64,000 nt of DNA from NCBI GenBank assembly GCA_964487605.1, contig CAZARU010000015.1, forward strand, positions 23,298 to 87,297, written 5' to 3'. Shown here piece by piece: positions 33,296 to 42,194 of the stretch. The DNA is from JAJDAH01 sp964487605 (lineage in GTDB: Bacteria; Myxococcota_A; Polyangia; Polyangiales; Polyangiaceae). A program made the translations under genes and the position numbers. The first letter of the stretch is position 1. Every line of letters begins with the position of its first letter. Below the pieces are notes generated by a model. The model ran no database searches. It saw only the letters and a list, made by a program, of their open reading frames with translations, and was not told the origin of the DNA.

Positions 33296-34390
33296 TCACT
33301 TCGTCGCCGCGATCTTCTTGCCGGCCAGCTCGCGCGCGGGGTGTCCTTCGGGAGCCTCGTCGAGGAAGCGCTGCAGGTAGGGCTTGGCCTCGGCGGGGCG
33401 CTGCAGGAAGTCGGCGTAGAGCAGGCCCATGTTCAGGTTCGCGGCGACGTTGCCGGACTCCTCCGCGAGCACCTCCCGGAGCAAGCGCTCGGCCTCCTGC
33501 CACGGGCCCGGCGCGTCGCGCTTGCCCAGGCCGCGAAGTGCGGCAGCGAGGCCGATCTTGGCGTCCAGATCATTCGGCTTGGAGGCGAGCACGCTGCGGA
33601 ACTCGGGCACCGCTCGGTCGTAGACGCCCGCCTGCAGGAGCACCGTTCCGACGTTGAGCCGAGCGGTCGTGTCCTGCGGATCGAGCTCGCTCGCCTTGGC
33701 GAAGTGCTGGAACGCGATGGCGTCGTCGCCGCGCGCCAGGGCGACCAGTCCCGCCGTTCGCTCCGCGATGGCGCTCTTCTCGGCCACCTTCAGCGACTCC
33801 GAGCTCAGCAGCTCCGCGGTATCCGACTCGCCCTTGGCGAGGTGCGAGAGCGCGAGCTCGGCCAGCGCATTCGGGTCGCTCGCGCGGCGCACGAGCACTT
33901 CGCGGGCGTGCTCGATGGCGCGCTCGAGGGCGCCACTCTCACGCAGGGCGCTCACGAGCGCGACGCGCGCCGCGATGGACTTGGGGTGCGCGGTGACGAA
34001 GGGCTCGAGATCCCGGGCTGCCGCGTCCGGATCGCCGCGACGACGCCGGATCTCACCCAGGGCGACGGCGACGTCCTCGGCGTTGGGCGCGAGCTTGGCG
34101 GCGGCGATCAGCTCCACCTCCGCGTCGGCCAGCTTGCCCGCCTCGGCCAGCAGGATGCCGAGGTTGTAGCGCGCCTCCCACAGGTTCGGGTCCGAGCGGA
34201 GGGCCTCGCGATGCAGCTCGATGGCGCGGTCGCGACCGCCGACGTCCCCCGCGACACCGACGCCCTGCACCATCTTCGACAGCGCCTCCGGGTTCGCGGG
34301 AGGGAGCCTGGGCGCGCGAGGCTGCTCGGCCGCACCGCCGCACCCCGTCACGAGCAGCGCGATCGTCACCAGGCGGGCGAAGCGGCTCAC
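33296..34390 (-). CDS. gltE: TPR lipoprotein, GltE (AglT)-like
   Basis: A 364-residue lipoprotein with signal RFARLVTIALLVTGC (lipobox VTGC near residue 16) and about eight TPR helices (for example ARYNLGILLAEAGKLADAE, ARLNVGTVLLQAGVYDRA, AANLNMGLLYADFLQRP). Its position directly after a GltD-like and a GltC-like gene matches the Myxococcus gliding G1 cluster, where GltE/AglT is an outer-membrane TPR lipoprotein. The GTG start overlaps the gltD-like stop (GTGA). Assignment is by domain layout and order, so the symbol is provisional. Confidence 0.8.
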   Translation of the reverse strand: MSRFARLVTIALLVTGCGGAAEQPRAPRLPPANPEALSKMVQGVGVAGDVGGRDRAIELHREALRSDPNLWEARYNLGILLAEAGKLADAEVELIAAAKLAPNAEDVAVALGEIRRRRGDPDAAARDLEPFVTAHPKSIAARVALVSALRESGALERAIEHAREVLVRRASDPNALAELALSHLAKGESDTAELLSSESLKVAEKSAIAERTAGLVALARGDDAIAFQHFAKASELDPQDTTARLNVGTVLLQAGVYDRAVPEFRSVLASKPNDLDAKIGLAAALRGLGKRDAPGPWQEAERLLREVLAEESGNVAANLNMGLLYADFLQRPAEAKPYLQRFLDEAPEGHPARELAGKKIAATK

Positions 34391-37300
34391 CGTCCGCCTC
34401 CCTTCGCTGGCCTGGGCTTCGACTTCTGCGCGGCCTCCTTGGCCTCGGCCTCGGTCTTGGGCGCGGCGTCGCCCTTCGGCGCGGAACTCCCTTCCGGCGT
34501 GGCGCCGTCACCCTTGGCCTTCGCGTCGGCGTCCTTCGCGGGCGGCGCGGGAGTCGAGGAGGCCACCGCCGGCTGCTCCTGGTTCGGCAGCGGGATGAAG
34601 TACGGCGTGCTGCGCCCGTCCTTGCTCCGCCGCGGACCGTCAATCAAGGGCGGGAGCGGCGACGGCCCCCGCGACCGGAGCGCGAAGCCCGTCTCGTTCA
34701 TGGGCGCGTACAGCTCGGGGCTCAACCTGCCGAGCGCCGTACGCATCTTCGCCGTCCACGAGTTGAAGATGCCGAGTTCGACGGCCTTCAACCAGCCGCT
34801 CTCGTACGCCTCGATGCTCCGTTCCTCGATCGGCACCACGAACTCGTCGATCTGCTGCGAGTAGAGCGTCTTCTGCTCGGCGGACAGGCTGTCCGGTGGC
34901 GGCGAGTTGATGAGCGCCTGGGCGAACGACTCGTAGGTGAAGCCGATCTGGTACAGGGCCGCGGTGGTCCATTCCGCAACCCCCATCTCCGCCGTCTCGA
35001 GGAACGCGTCCGCTGCCTTCTTCAGGAGCTCGCTCTTCTTCTTCAGGCGTGATTTGAGCTGATCGACGTCCCCTTCGATCTTCACGCCCTCGTACTCCGC
35101 CAGGACGCGCTCCCCTTGCATGTAGCGGGCCTTCGCCGCGAAGTACTTCCCGTCGTCGTCGAGCCGCCCCTTGTTCTGCTTGCCTTCCTTGACGGCGCCC
35201 GCGAGCGCCGTTCCCACGCCCTTCTCGTCACCGAGCTCCACCCGCACCGTGGCGAGCCGCACCAGGGACTCCACCCGGCTGGAGGCCGTCTTGGCCGTGT
35301 GGGAGTACGTCCCGTAGAGGCGCTCTGCGTCCTTCCACTTGCCCGCTTTCTCGTGGGCCTTGCCCATCAGGAACGTCACCTCGTCGGCCGCTTCGTCGCG
35401 AGGGTACCGCTTCTTGAAGTCGTTCCCGGACGCGATGGCCTTCTCGTGCTCGCCGACGGTGGTTCTGAGCAGCACTGCGTTGAACGCCGCGTCCTTGTGG
35501 TGCTCGTCCTTCGGCCAGGTGGACGCGAGCACCGCGTGGTAGTCGGCCGCCTGCGAGAAGAGCCCGACGGATTGGTACGTCGTCGCGGCGATCCAGACGC
35601 CCTGCGCGGCCTCGGGGCGCTGCTTGTGATCGGCGATGAGGAGCTTGACGGCCGCGTCGAGCGTCTCGAGATCGGCCGCGCGCTTCGCCTCGACCTCGGC
35701 GTTGACCGCCGCCTGCGCGGCGCGCGCCTCCTTGGGGAACTCTCGGGCGGCCCTGAGGTACGCGGCGGCCGCGAGGGCGTGGTTCCCCTTCTCGCCGTGC
35801 TGCTCACCCTGCTTGAACACGGCGCCGATGATGAGCGTGTCGAGTCGCTTCTGCTGATCGGCCGTCTGGAACGACGGCGCGGTCTTCAACCGGCGCGCCC
35901 ACGTCTCGATGTTGTCGTAGTCCTTGCTCTTGTTGAACGAGTCGAGAATAAGTTCGCCTGCGCCCGCGGCGAACTTGCTCTGGGGGTACTTCTCCACCAG
36001 GAGGCCCCACTGACGCACCGCCGGGTCGAAGACCTCGTAGTCGTAGTAGAGCTTGCCCTGGCGGAAGAGGAGCTCCGGAACGTCCGGATCGTTCGGGTAC
36101 GACGAGACGTACAGCTCCATCGCCTCGGTCAGTTTCTTGTCCGTCGCGGTCTCCTGCGCCTTCTGGCCTGCGGCCTTCGCGCTCTCGAACTCCCTGGCGC
36201 GAGCCGCCTCCAGGGCAGCAAGGGCGTTGTACAGGGCGTCACGACTGAGCGGCCCCTTCGGGTGCAGCCGCACGGCGGCGAGGTACGAGTCCGCCGCCGT
36301 CGCGCCGTCGTCGAGGTGGTAGAAGTTGATCTCGGCGTGGTTGAAGTGGACCTCGTACGCGCGCGTACGATGCCCGAAGCGCGAGAGGTACACCGCGTAG
36401 AGCTTCGAAGCGGCCTCGAACTCCGCACGGCTGGTCTTGTCCCGCTGCGCCTTCGCGTGCAGGCCCGTGGCGTCCGCCCGGAGCTGCTTCTCCAGGGCGG
36501 CCTCCGAGGCCTCCAGGGTCGGTTCGCGCTGCACCTTGACCCAGGCGCCTCCGCCCTTCTTCGGCTTCCCCTTCGCGTCCACGGGCCGGGTGAAGTCCGC
36601 GATGAGCCACCGGTAGTCCTTCTCCAGCTCCGCCCAGTTCTCCATCGTGGAGTGGCCCAGGGCGACGGCGAGGGCCCAGTCGTAGCCTTCGGGCGCCGTC
36701 GGCTCGAGCTTCAGCAGGAGGCGATACGCCTCGACCCCGCGCTCGTAGTGCGCCTGGTCGTAGAACGCCTCGGCCAGCGCTCGGACGATCTTTCCGGCGA
36801 ACTTCTCGCCCCCCGCCTTCACGAGGAACTGGTGCATGTCGGACGCGGAGTGGCGCTCGTCCTCGACGAACACTGCCACGAGGTTTCGCAGAGCCTCCTT
36901 CTGAAGCTCGTCAACGTCGTCCGAAGCGCCGCCCTTCTCCTCGACCTCGTAGGTCTTCTTGAAGACGGTCAGGAAGCGACGCGCAGCCTCGTCCGTCTTA
37001 CCGAGCCTCCAGAGGCACCAGGCGCTCTTGAAGAGAGCGATGTCGTAGAGTCCGCTCTCCTTGAAGCGGAGCACCTGCTCGTACTCCTGGTAGGCGACCT
37101 CGTAGTTCGGGAACTCCTTCGTGAACTCGTACTCGCCGCGGACCATGTGCGCATCCGGCACGAAGCGGCTCTTCGGGAACCACGCCAGGATGCGGTTGAA
37201 GCGATCGATGGACTCCTCGAGCTTGCCCTCTTCCTGGGCGAGGAAGCCGTCCACGTACAGGGCGAGGTCGTAGTCGCGATACGTCTTGTAGCTCTGCAGG

Positions 37301-37827
37301 ACCCGCAGGAAGCGCTTGCGCGGCCGAGAGTAGTCCGGGGCCGGCGGCGCTCCCCGCTGCTCCAGCGGCGTGGCCTCCCAGCGATTGAACGCGAGCAGGA
37401 ACTCGTCCCGAGCCGCCTCCCACTCTAGCTCCCCGATGCGCAGAAGCGCTTCGGGCATTTCGGCGCCGTCCGCAGGCGACTCGGTGATGAACTTACCGAG
37501 CAGGACGATGGCTTCGGCGCGCAGCCGCTTCGCCTCCTTCACGTCGTACGCGATGCGGGCGTCGATCTTCTGCTCCAGCGCTCTGCGCAGGCGGTCCGGG
37601 ATCCGTAGCTTGACCCGCTCGGCACGCCTGGCGCGCGCCTGGGACTCCTTCTTCTTGGCGACGGTGGGGCGCTCCGCCTCCGAGAGCTTGCGCTCGGCGA
37701 CGGGCTTGATCTTGCTCTGCTCGCGCGCGGCCTCGGGCGCTGCGGCCGGCTCCTGGGCATTTCCCGGCCGGGCCTGCAGGCCGAACGCCAACAGCCCGAG
37801 AAGGGCGCCGGCCCGGGACAGCCTCAT
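34387..37827 (-). CDS. gltD: Large exported TPR protein, GltD (AgmU)-like
   Basis: A 1146-residue periplasmic TPR protein with signal peptide (residues 1-24, cleavage after GNAQ). It has many predicted TPR units throughout (for example RFNRILAWFPKSRF, AAYLRAAREFPKEARA) and a C-terminal Lys/Ala/Glu-rich tail (DADAKAKGDGATPEG). Myxococcus GltD/AgmU is about 1200 residues with the same architecture and position. ATG 37827 overlaps the gltC-like stop (ATGA). The operon context and size make this the most secure of the glt assignments. Confidence 0.82.
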   Translation of the reverse strand: MRLSRAGALLGLLAFGLQARPGNAQEPAAAPEAAREQSKIKPVAERKLSEAERPTVAKKKESQARARRAERVKLRIPDRLRRALEQKIDARIAYDVKEAKRLRAEAIVLLGKFITESPADGAEMPEALLRIGELEWEAARDEFLLAFNRWEATPLEQRGAPPAPDYSRPRKRFLRVLQSYKTYRDYDLALYVDGFLAQEEGKLEESIDRFNRILAWFPKSRFVPDAHMVRGEYEFTKEFPNYEVAYQEYEQVLRFKESGLYDIALFKSAWCLWRLGKTDEAARRFLTVFKKTYEVEEKGGASDDVDELQKEALRNLVAVFVEDERHSASDMHQFLVKAGGEKFAGKIVRALAEAFYDQAHYERGVEAYRLLLKLEPTAPEGYDWALAVALGHSTMENWAELEKDYRWLIADFTRPVDAKGKPKKGGGAWVKVQREPTLEASEAALEKQLRADATGLHAKAQRDKTSRAEFEAASKLYAVYLSRFGHRTRAYEVHFNHAEINFYHLDDGATAADSYLAAVRLHPKGPLSRDALYNALAALEAARAREFESAKAAGQKAQETATDKKLTEAMELYVSSYPNDPDVPELLFRQGKLYYDYEVFDPAVRQWGLLVEKYPQSKFAAGAGELILDSFNKSKDYDNIETWARRLKTAPSFQTADQQKRLDTLIIGAVFKQGEQHGEKGNHALAAAAYLRAAREFPKEARAAQAAVNAEVEAKRAADLETLDAAVKLLIADHKQRPEAAQGVWIAATTYQSVGLFSQAADYHAVLASTWPKDEHHKDAAFNAVLLRTTVGEHEKAIASGNDFKKRYPRDEAADEVTFLMGKAHEKAGKWKDAERLYGTYSHTAKTASSRVESLVRLATVRVELGDEKGVGTALAGAVKEGKQNKGRLDDDGKYFAAKARYMQGERVLAEYEGVKIEGDVDQLKSRLKKKSELLKKAADAFLETAEMGVAEWTTAALYQIGFTYESFAQALINSPPPDSLSAEQKTLYSQQIDEFVVPIEERSIEAYESGWLKAVELGIFNSWTAKMRTALGRLSPELYAPMNETGFALRSRGPSPLPPLIDGPRRSKDGRSTPYFIPLPNQEQPAVASSTPAPPAKDADAKAKGDGATPEGSSAPKGDAAPKTEAEAKEAAQKSKPRPAKGGGR

Positions 37828-39959
37828 CGAAGCCCCTCGCCACCGACGTACTCGTCGTCCCAGTCCTCACCGTCGAACGGCCAGTACTCCTCGTCGTCCC
37901 GCAGGAACCGAGCCGCGTCGAGCGAGTCCACGGCACTCTGCGGCAGCAGCCCCTGGGAGAGCGCCTCTATTTCGATCTCCAGGGAGCGCTTGCGACCGAG
38001 CACCGTCTCGATGCGCCCGAGGCGCGCACGCGCCAGGAGCCGGGAGAGGCGACGGTCGAGCCGGCCGAGCGCGCTCCGCGCGAGCTCCACCTGCTCGGCG
38101 ACGAGCTTCGTCCGGAGCGCCTCGGCCTCGCCGTGGAGCTGCGTCGCCCGCTCGCGATCCGCCCGCAACATCTCGGTGAGGTCGGCGCTCTGGCTGGTCG
38201 CGGCGAGGACCGTGGGCGCCGCGGCCGCGCGAGCCGCGCGAGCCGCCACCTCGAGCACCTCCAGGTCCCGGCGGAGCTGCTCGACGGCGCCGGCACGCTT
38301 CCCGCCAGACACCGACCGCAGCAGGCGCCGCACCTCGGCGATCTGCGCGTCGATGGCCTGGAGTTTCTCGGCAGGCGAGCCGGAGATGGCACCCTCGGCC
38401 TGCGCTCGGACCTTCTTCGGGTCCGCCAGGCGCGCACGGGCCGCGTCGAGCTCGGTCATGGCGCCCCGCAGCCCGCTGATCTGGTGCTCGGTGTGGGCGA
38501 TGCGAAGCGAGCTGGCCGCGTAGGCGGAGTCGAGGCGCAGCAGCGCACCGATGGCGCGCGCATCCGCCTGCGCGAGGCCGGTGCCCGACGCGCCCGGGTC
38601 GGCGCCCACGCGGACCGCGTCGAGCAGCTGGCGCATCGCCGTGTCGTCCTTGAGCAGTCGTCGCACGCCGTCGCGAACCGGCTCGTAGCGCTTCAGGAAC
38701 TCGCCCAGCTTCACGTCCGCTGCATCGAACTCGCACACGGCCATGTGGACGAAGGCGTCGAGCACCCATGCCTCGTCCTCGTACGGATGGTTACGCTGAA
38801 GCGCCGAGAGCTCGTCGAGGAGCTGCCGCGCCGACTCGTAGTCCTTCTTCTCGTAGCGCGACGTCGCCGACTCATAAAGCGCTTCGGGCAGGTGCTCGGA
38901 GTCGTTCGGTACCAGGTAGTAGTAGTACCGGGAGTCGTCGAAACGGAACTGTTCGTGGGCCACCCGCCCCAGGGCCAGGCGACTCAGATCCCGAACCCGG
39001 AAGAACTCCGTTCCACCGTACAGCGGCGCCTGCTTCGGCGTGAGCTTGGCGTCGGCGACGCGACAGAAGAGTCGTTCCCCTTGCGCCAGGCGCCCCCGCT
39101 CCACCTCGACGAGGCCCGAGAGGTACGTGGCCTGCGCCCAGAAGCGCGAGCGCGGCGTCACCTTCGCGTACTCGACGAGCGCGGCGGCGAGCTTCTTCTC
39201 GCGCTCGAGACCCCGACCGCGGAGGTAGGCGATGTCCCCGCGCAGCTCCTCGGGCGCACCACCGCCGACCTTCGCGAGATCGGCGATGAACGGGCGCGGG
39301 TCATGGCTCTCCAGCCCGAAGTCGACGAGGCTGCGCGCGGCTCGGCGATACCAGGTGTCCGTGGGCGCGCCGTCGAGGAGTGCGACGAGGTAGGCACGCG
39401 ACGCCTCGTAGACACCCGCGCGCCCGAGGGCGTCGCCGAGGTGATACTTCATGGCTCGGCCCTCGTCGGTCTTCGCGAACGCGTCGAACCGAGGCGACTC
39501 GACCAGCGCGACCAGCGCACCGATGGCCTCGTCGCGCCGACCATCGAGGAGCTTCTTCTCTATGTCGCCGAGCTCCTCCCTGAGGCGCTGTCGGCTCAGC
39601 GGCACCGTGGCCGCCAGCTTCCGCGCCGCGAGCGCCGCGTGGTACGCGCGCATGGCCGAACCCCGGGCATCCGGGGCGCGCACCGCAGCGGCGGGCGCGG
39701 GGCCCGCGGGTCGCGACGCCTCGGGCGACGCCTCGGGTGCGGGTGTGTCCGGCGTCGGCGGCGCCGCCGGCACCGCGGCGGGAGGGGGCCCCGCCGCAGG
39801 GCCCGGATCGGCGTACGGGTTGTCGGACTCCGCGGCGGGCGTGGCGGGCGAACCCTTCCCCTTGCCCTTCGGCTGCGCCTCCGCGGGGCACGCGAGCAGG
39901 CCCAGGGCGGCGGTGCACACCACCGCGCCGAGCGCCCTGAGAGCCGACCGCGAGCGCAT
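37824..39959 (-). CDS. gltC: Exported TPR protein, GltC-like
   Basis: A 711-residue protein with signal ALRALGAVVCTAALGLLACPAEAQ; the LLAC may be a lipobox or cleavage may occur after AEA. Then a Pro/Ala-rich region to about residue 115, TPR-like helices, and C-terminal coiled helices (about 490-680: KVRAQAEGAISGSPAEKLQ and others) ending in an acidic tail. Position and size suit GltC in the gliding cluster. ATG 39959 shares one base with the TGA of the upstream gene. Confidence 0.78.
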   Translation of the reverse strand: MRSRSALRALGAVVCTAALGLLACPAEAQPKGKGKGSPATPAAESDNPYADPGPAAGPPPAAVPAAPPTPDTPAPEASPEASRPAGPAPAAAVRAPDARGSAMRAYHAALAARKLAATVPLSRQRLREELGDIEKKLLDGRRDEAIGALVALVESPRFDAFAKTDEGRAMKYHLGDALGRAGVYEASRAYLVALLDGAPTDTWYRRAARSLVDFGLESHDPRPFIADLAKVGGGAPEELRGDIAYLRGRGLEREKKLAAALVEYAKVTPRSRFWAQATYLSGLVEVERGRLAQGERLFCRVADAKLTPKQAPLYGGTEFFRVRDLSRLALGRVAHEQFRFDDSRYYYYLVPNDSEHLPEALYESATSRYEKKDYESARQLLDELSALQRNHPYEDEAWVLDAFVHMAVCEFDAADVKLGEFLKRYEPVRDGVRRLLKDDTAMRQLLDAVRVGADPGASGTGLAQADARAIGALLRLDSAYAASSLRIAHTEHQISGLRGAMTELDAARARLADPKKVRAQAEGAISGSPAEKLQAIDAQIAEVRRLLRSVSGGKRAGAVEQLRRDLEVLEVAARAARAAAAPTVLAATSQSADLTEMLRADRERATQLHGEAEALRTKLVAEQVELARSALGRLDRRLSRLLARARLGRIETVLGRKRSLEIEIEALSQGLLPQSAVDSLDAARFLRDDEEYWPFDGEDWDDEYVGGEGLR

Positions 39960-40687
39960 CACTCCTCGACGACTCGCGCTCGCATCCTCACCGAGAGCTC
40001 GTACTCGCCGTCCTCGTCGTCGGGGAAGTCCTCGGCCATGTCCGAATCGTCGGAAACGACGACGAGCGTCTCGACACGCCGGTTCTCGGGCACGACGACG
40101 GACAGGCGCGTCGTCTGCCACGTCTGGTACGACTTGTTGCGGCTGTCGCTGCGCTCTATTTCGACGCCCACCACGTGGTGACCCGGCGCGACGGCGTGCT
40201 CGTAAACCGTCTTCTCGTCCGCCGCGCTGAAGCGGGACGTCCCACGAAAGACGACGCCACCGTCCACGGTGACGACGAAGGACTGGATCCGCGCGTAGTC
40301 GGAGTCGTCGGTCTGGACCACGATGCGGAGCTTGCTCGCGAAGAGGGTCGCCGTCAGCGCGGACACCCGCGACCGCAGCGCCGCGATGTCGCCCAGGATC
40401 TTGTCGTACTCGACGGGCGCGGGCGCGACGCCGCCGTCGGGGAACTCGTTCGCGCGCGGGTTGAGCGGCGACGCCGCGGGCCCCTTGGGCGCGGAAGCCG
40501 CCGGGGGCGGCGGCCCCAGGTCGTCCACGGTGGCGGCGGGCGCCGGCGGCTCGGGGGCGGGAGCCGCAGCGGGCGGCGGCTCGACGGGCGGCTCCTTCTT
40601 CTTGTCCTTCGGCTGAGCGAGCGCCACGAAGGCGAAGAGCAGCGCGGACAGCGCGGCTAGCGAAAAGACTGCAGATCTCGGTCGCAT
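39959..40687 (-). CDS. Exported Pro/Ala-rich protein heading the glt-like operon
   Basis: A 242-residue protein with signal peptide RSAVFSLAALSALLFAFVALAQ, a long Pro/Ala/Glu linker (about 25-95), a short coiled stretch (LGDIAALRSRVSALTATL) and a C-terminal beta-sandwich-like domain (KLRIVVQTDDSDYARIQSF ... LSVVVPENRRVETLVVV). It heads four tightly overlapping genes and should belong to the same envelope complex. Annotation pipelines might call it dihydrolipoamide acetyltransferase because of the linker; that is not supported. TACCCT stands 11 bases before the ATG. Confidence 0.75.
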   Translation of the reverse strand: MRPRSAVFSLAALSALLFAFVALAQPKDKKKEPPVEPPPAAAPAPEPPAPAATVDDLGPPPPAASAPKGPAASPLNPRANEFPDGGVAPAPVEYDKILGDIAALRSRVSALTATLFASKLRIVVQTDDSDYARIQSFVVTVDGGVVFRGTSRFSAADEKTVYEHAVAPGHHVVGVEIERSDSRNKSYQTWQTTRLSVVVPENRRVETLVVVSDDSDMAEDFPDDEDGEYELSVRMRARVVEE

Positions 40688-40770
40688 CGGTGGCGCGGAG
40701 GGTACCATGGGGCCGCAGGGCGGACAGGGGCTACGCGCCGAACGGAGCACCCCCGAGCTACGGTTCGCTC

Positions 40771-41295
40771 GTGAACGAAGGCGCGCAGAGGACGCCCCGC
40801 GCGACGGGGCACCGCCGGTTCGGGGTGCTCGGGGCGCTGTCCGCGCTCGCGGCGTTCGCGACGGGGTGCGCGTCCGGCGCTCGAAGTGAGGCCATGACAC
40901 CGGGCGGCGCCGAACGCGCGTCCGACGAAGCCGGCGCCGACGCGGCCCTACTGGCCGCCGTCCAGGCCTGGGAAGCGCGGAGCCCGCCACGAGCGAAGTT
41001 CATCACCGGAGCGCGCGTCGCGGCTCGAACGATTTCGGAGCTCCCTACCGAGCGGCATCACGTCGGCACTCGCCGACGCATCGACGTGCGCTTCGACGAC
41101 GCGGACCTGGCGAACGCGTTCCGGATGCTCGCCGACGTCGGGGCGTTCGGCCTCGTGATCGAGGGCGACGTCGGAGGCCCCGTGGCGGTGGCTCTGCGCG
41201 GCGTCAGCCCCTACGACGCGCTGGTCACGCTCGCGGAGGCACACGGACTCGCCGTGACGCGCTCGGGCGACGTCGTCATCGTCACCGGGCGCTGA
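40771..41295 (+). CDS. Lipoprotein with secretin/TonB short N-terminal (STN)-like domain
   Basis: A 174-residue protein from GTG 40771. The signal FGVLGALSALAAFATGC ends in lipobox ATGC (about Cys33). The C-terminal 75 residues have the STN/secretin-N pattern: RRIDVRFDDADLANAFRML, FGLVIEGDVGGPVAV, VSPYDALVTLAEAHGLAV and VVIVTG. This fold normally precedes secretin or TonB-receptor channels, but here it is alone on a lipoprotein. Divergent from the glt-like operon, it may be an accessory outer-membrane part of that system or of a secretin elsewhere. ATG 40690 upstream would bury the signal. Confidence 0.78.
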   Translation: MNEGAQRTPRATGHRRFGVLGALSALAAFATGCASGARSEAMTPGGAERASDEAGADAALLAAVQAWEARSPPRAKFITGARVAARTISELPTERHHVGTRRRIDVRFDDADLANAFRMLADVGAFGLVIEGDVGGPVAVALRGVSPYDALVTLAEAHGLAVTRSGDVVIVTGR

Positions 41296-41307
41296 TTCCG
41301 GTAGGGT
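41279..41307 (+). promoter_or_regulatory. Putative promoter of the DUF2752 gene
   Basis: TCGTCA (41279-41284), 17-base spacer, TAGGGT (41302-41307), then 6 bases to ATG 41314, a leaderless-type arrangement. Confidence 0.45.
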
Positions 41308-41313
41308 GCGGCC

Positions 41314-41679
41314 ATGCTCGCCGTCCGCCTGGCTGCCGTGGATGCGCGGCGCGCGGCGTGGCTCCTCGCGCTCGCGTACGCGGTGCTGTTCTTCCCCATC
41401 GCCGGGTCGCTCGTCGCGTCGTTCACGTTCACGCCGGAGCAGTTCGACGCGGCCGGTGGAGTGCTGCTGCCCGAGTGCTCCGCGCGGGCCCTGCTCGGCT
41501 CTGCGTGCCCCACGTGTGGCCTGTCCCGGGCGTTCTCCGCGTTGAGCCACGGCCGGTGGGACGACGCCGTCGCGCTGCACAGCGGAGCGCCGCTGGCCTA
41601 CGCCGCCTGGTGGCTGCTCGGCGGTGCCTCCGCCGCAGGGCTGGCAGGAGCGCTCGCCGACGTCCGGAGGCCGCGATGA
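41314..41679 (+). CDS. DUF2752-family membrane protein
   Basis: A 121-residue protein with two or three hydrophobic segments (about 18-40 and 92-112). ACPTCGLSRAFSALSHGRWDDAVALHSG fits DUF2752, whose members carry CPxCGxxRAxxxL-G-xxxAxxxN between membrane helices. Function of the family is unknown. The stop overlaps the ATGA of the next gene, so the two small membrane proteins are co-translated. Confidence 0.83.
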   Translation: MLAVRLAAVDARRAAWLLALAYAVLFFPIAGSLVASFTFTPEQFDAAGGVLLPECSARALLGSACPTCGLSRAFSALSHGRWDDAVALHSGAPLAYAAWWLLGGASAAGLAGALADVRRPR

Positions 41680-42191
41680 GCCAGGGCGGCTGGGGCGGAG
41701 CGCCGCCAGGCTGGGGTCCGCCGGGAGGCGCGCCTCCAGGTGGAGGTCCCCCTGGCGGCTGGGGCGGGGGGCCCGCAGGTGGCGGACCACCGGGCCCGCC
41801 TCCGCCCGGCGGTTTCACGCCACCCCCGGGCCCGATCGGCGGCTACGCCACGGGGTTGCCGCCGGGCACGAGCATGCCCCACGGAGGGCTGTCCACAGGC
41901 GGCGGCGGGAGCGGCGGGCAGAACGACCCCTTGGCGATCGTCGCGCTCGCACTCGGCCTCTTCGGGTTCGTGTTCAACTGCTGCTGCGGTCCCGTGTCGA
42001 TCGTGATGGGCATCGCCGCGGTGATCTTCGGCATCGTGTCGCTCGCCAACATCGGCAAGGAGCCCCACCGCTTCTCGACGTCCTCGAAGCCCATGGCGAT
42101 CGTCGGGATCGTCCTGGGCGCCCTCGGCGCCCTCGGACAGGTCGGCATGCTCGCGTTCTCCTTCACCCTCCCGTTCGCCTTCGGGCCCTGA
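41676..42191 (+). CDS. DUF4190-like membrane protein with Gly/Pro-rich N-terminus
   Basis: A 171-residue protein. Residues 1-75 are a Gly/Pro/Trp-rich low-complexity tract (GGWGGAPPGWGPPGGAPPGG and similar). Then come two hydrophobic helices (about 85-112 and 130-165) with the IVALALGLFGFVF ... GIVSLANIG-style pattern of DUF4190 proteins. ATG 41676 overlaps the previous stop by four bases. Function unknown. Confidence 0.8.
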   Translation: MSQGGWGGAPPGWGPPGGAPPGGGPPGGWGGGPAGGGPPGPPPPGGFTPPPGPIGGYATGLPPGTSMPHGGLSTGGGGSGGQNDPLAIVALALGLFGFVFNCCCGPVSIVMGIAAVIFGIVSLANIGKEPHRFSTSSKPMAIVGIVLGALGALGQVGMLAFSFTLPFAFGP

Positions 42192-42194
42192 GCG

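Noticed and set aside
35116..37428. 770-codon plus-strand open frame
   Set aside because: It is antisense to the GltD-like gene, which has a signal peptide, TPR units and coupled starts. The antisense product is Arg/Leu/Val-rich with no domain, typical of GC-rich shadow frames.
38133..40181. 682-codon plus-strand open frame
   Set aside because: Antisense to the GltC-like and adjacent genes; composition is arginine-rich low complexity and no start signal is seen.
39959..40687. Dihydrolipoamide acetyltransferase label
   Set aside because: Only a Pro/Ala linker resembles such enzymes; there is no lipoyl domain and no HxxxD catalytic site. Kept as an exported protein of the glt-like operon.
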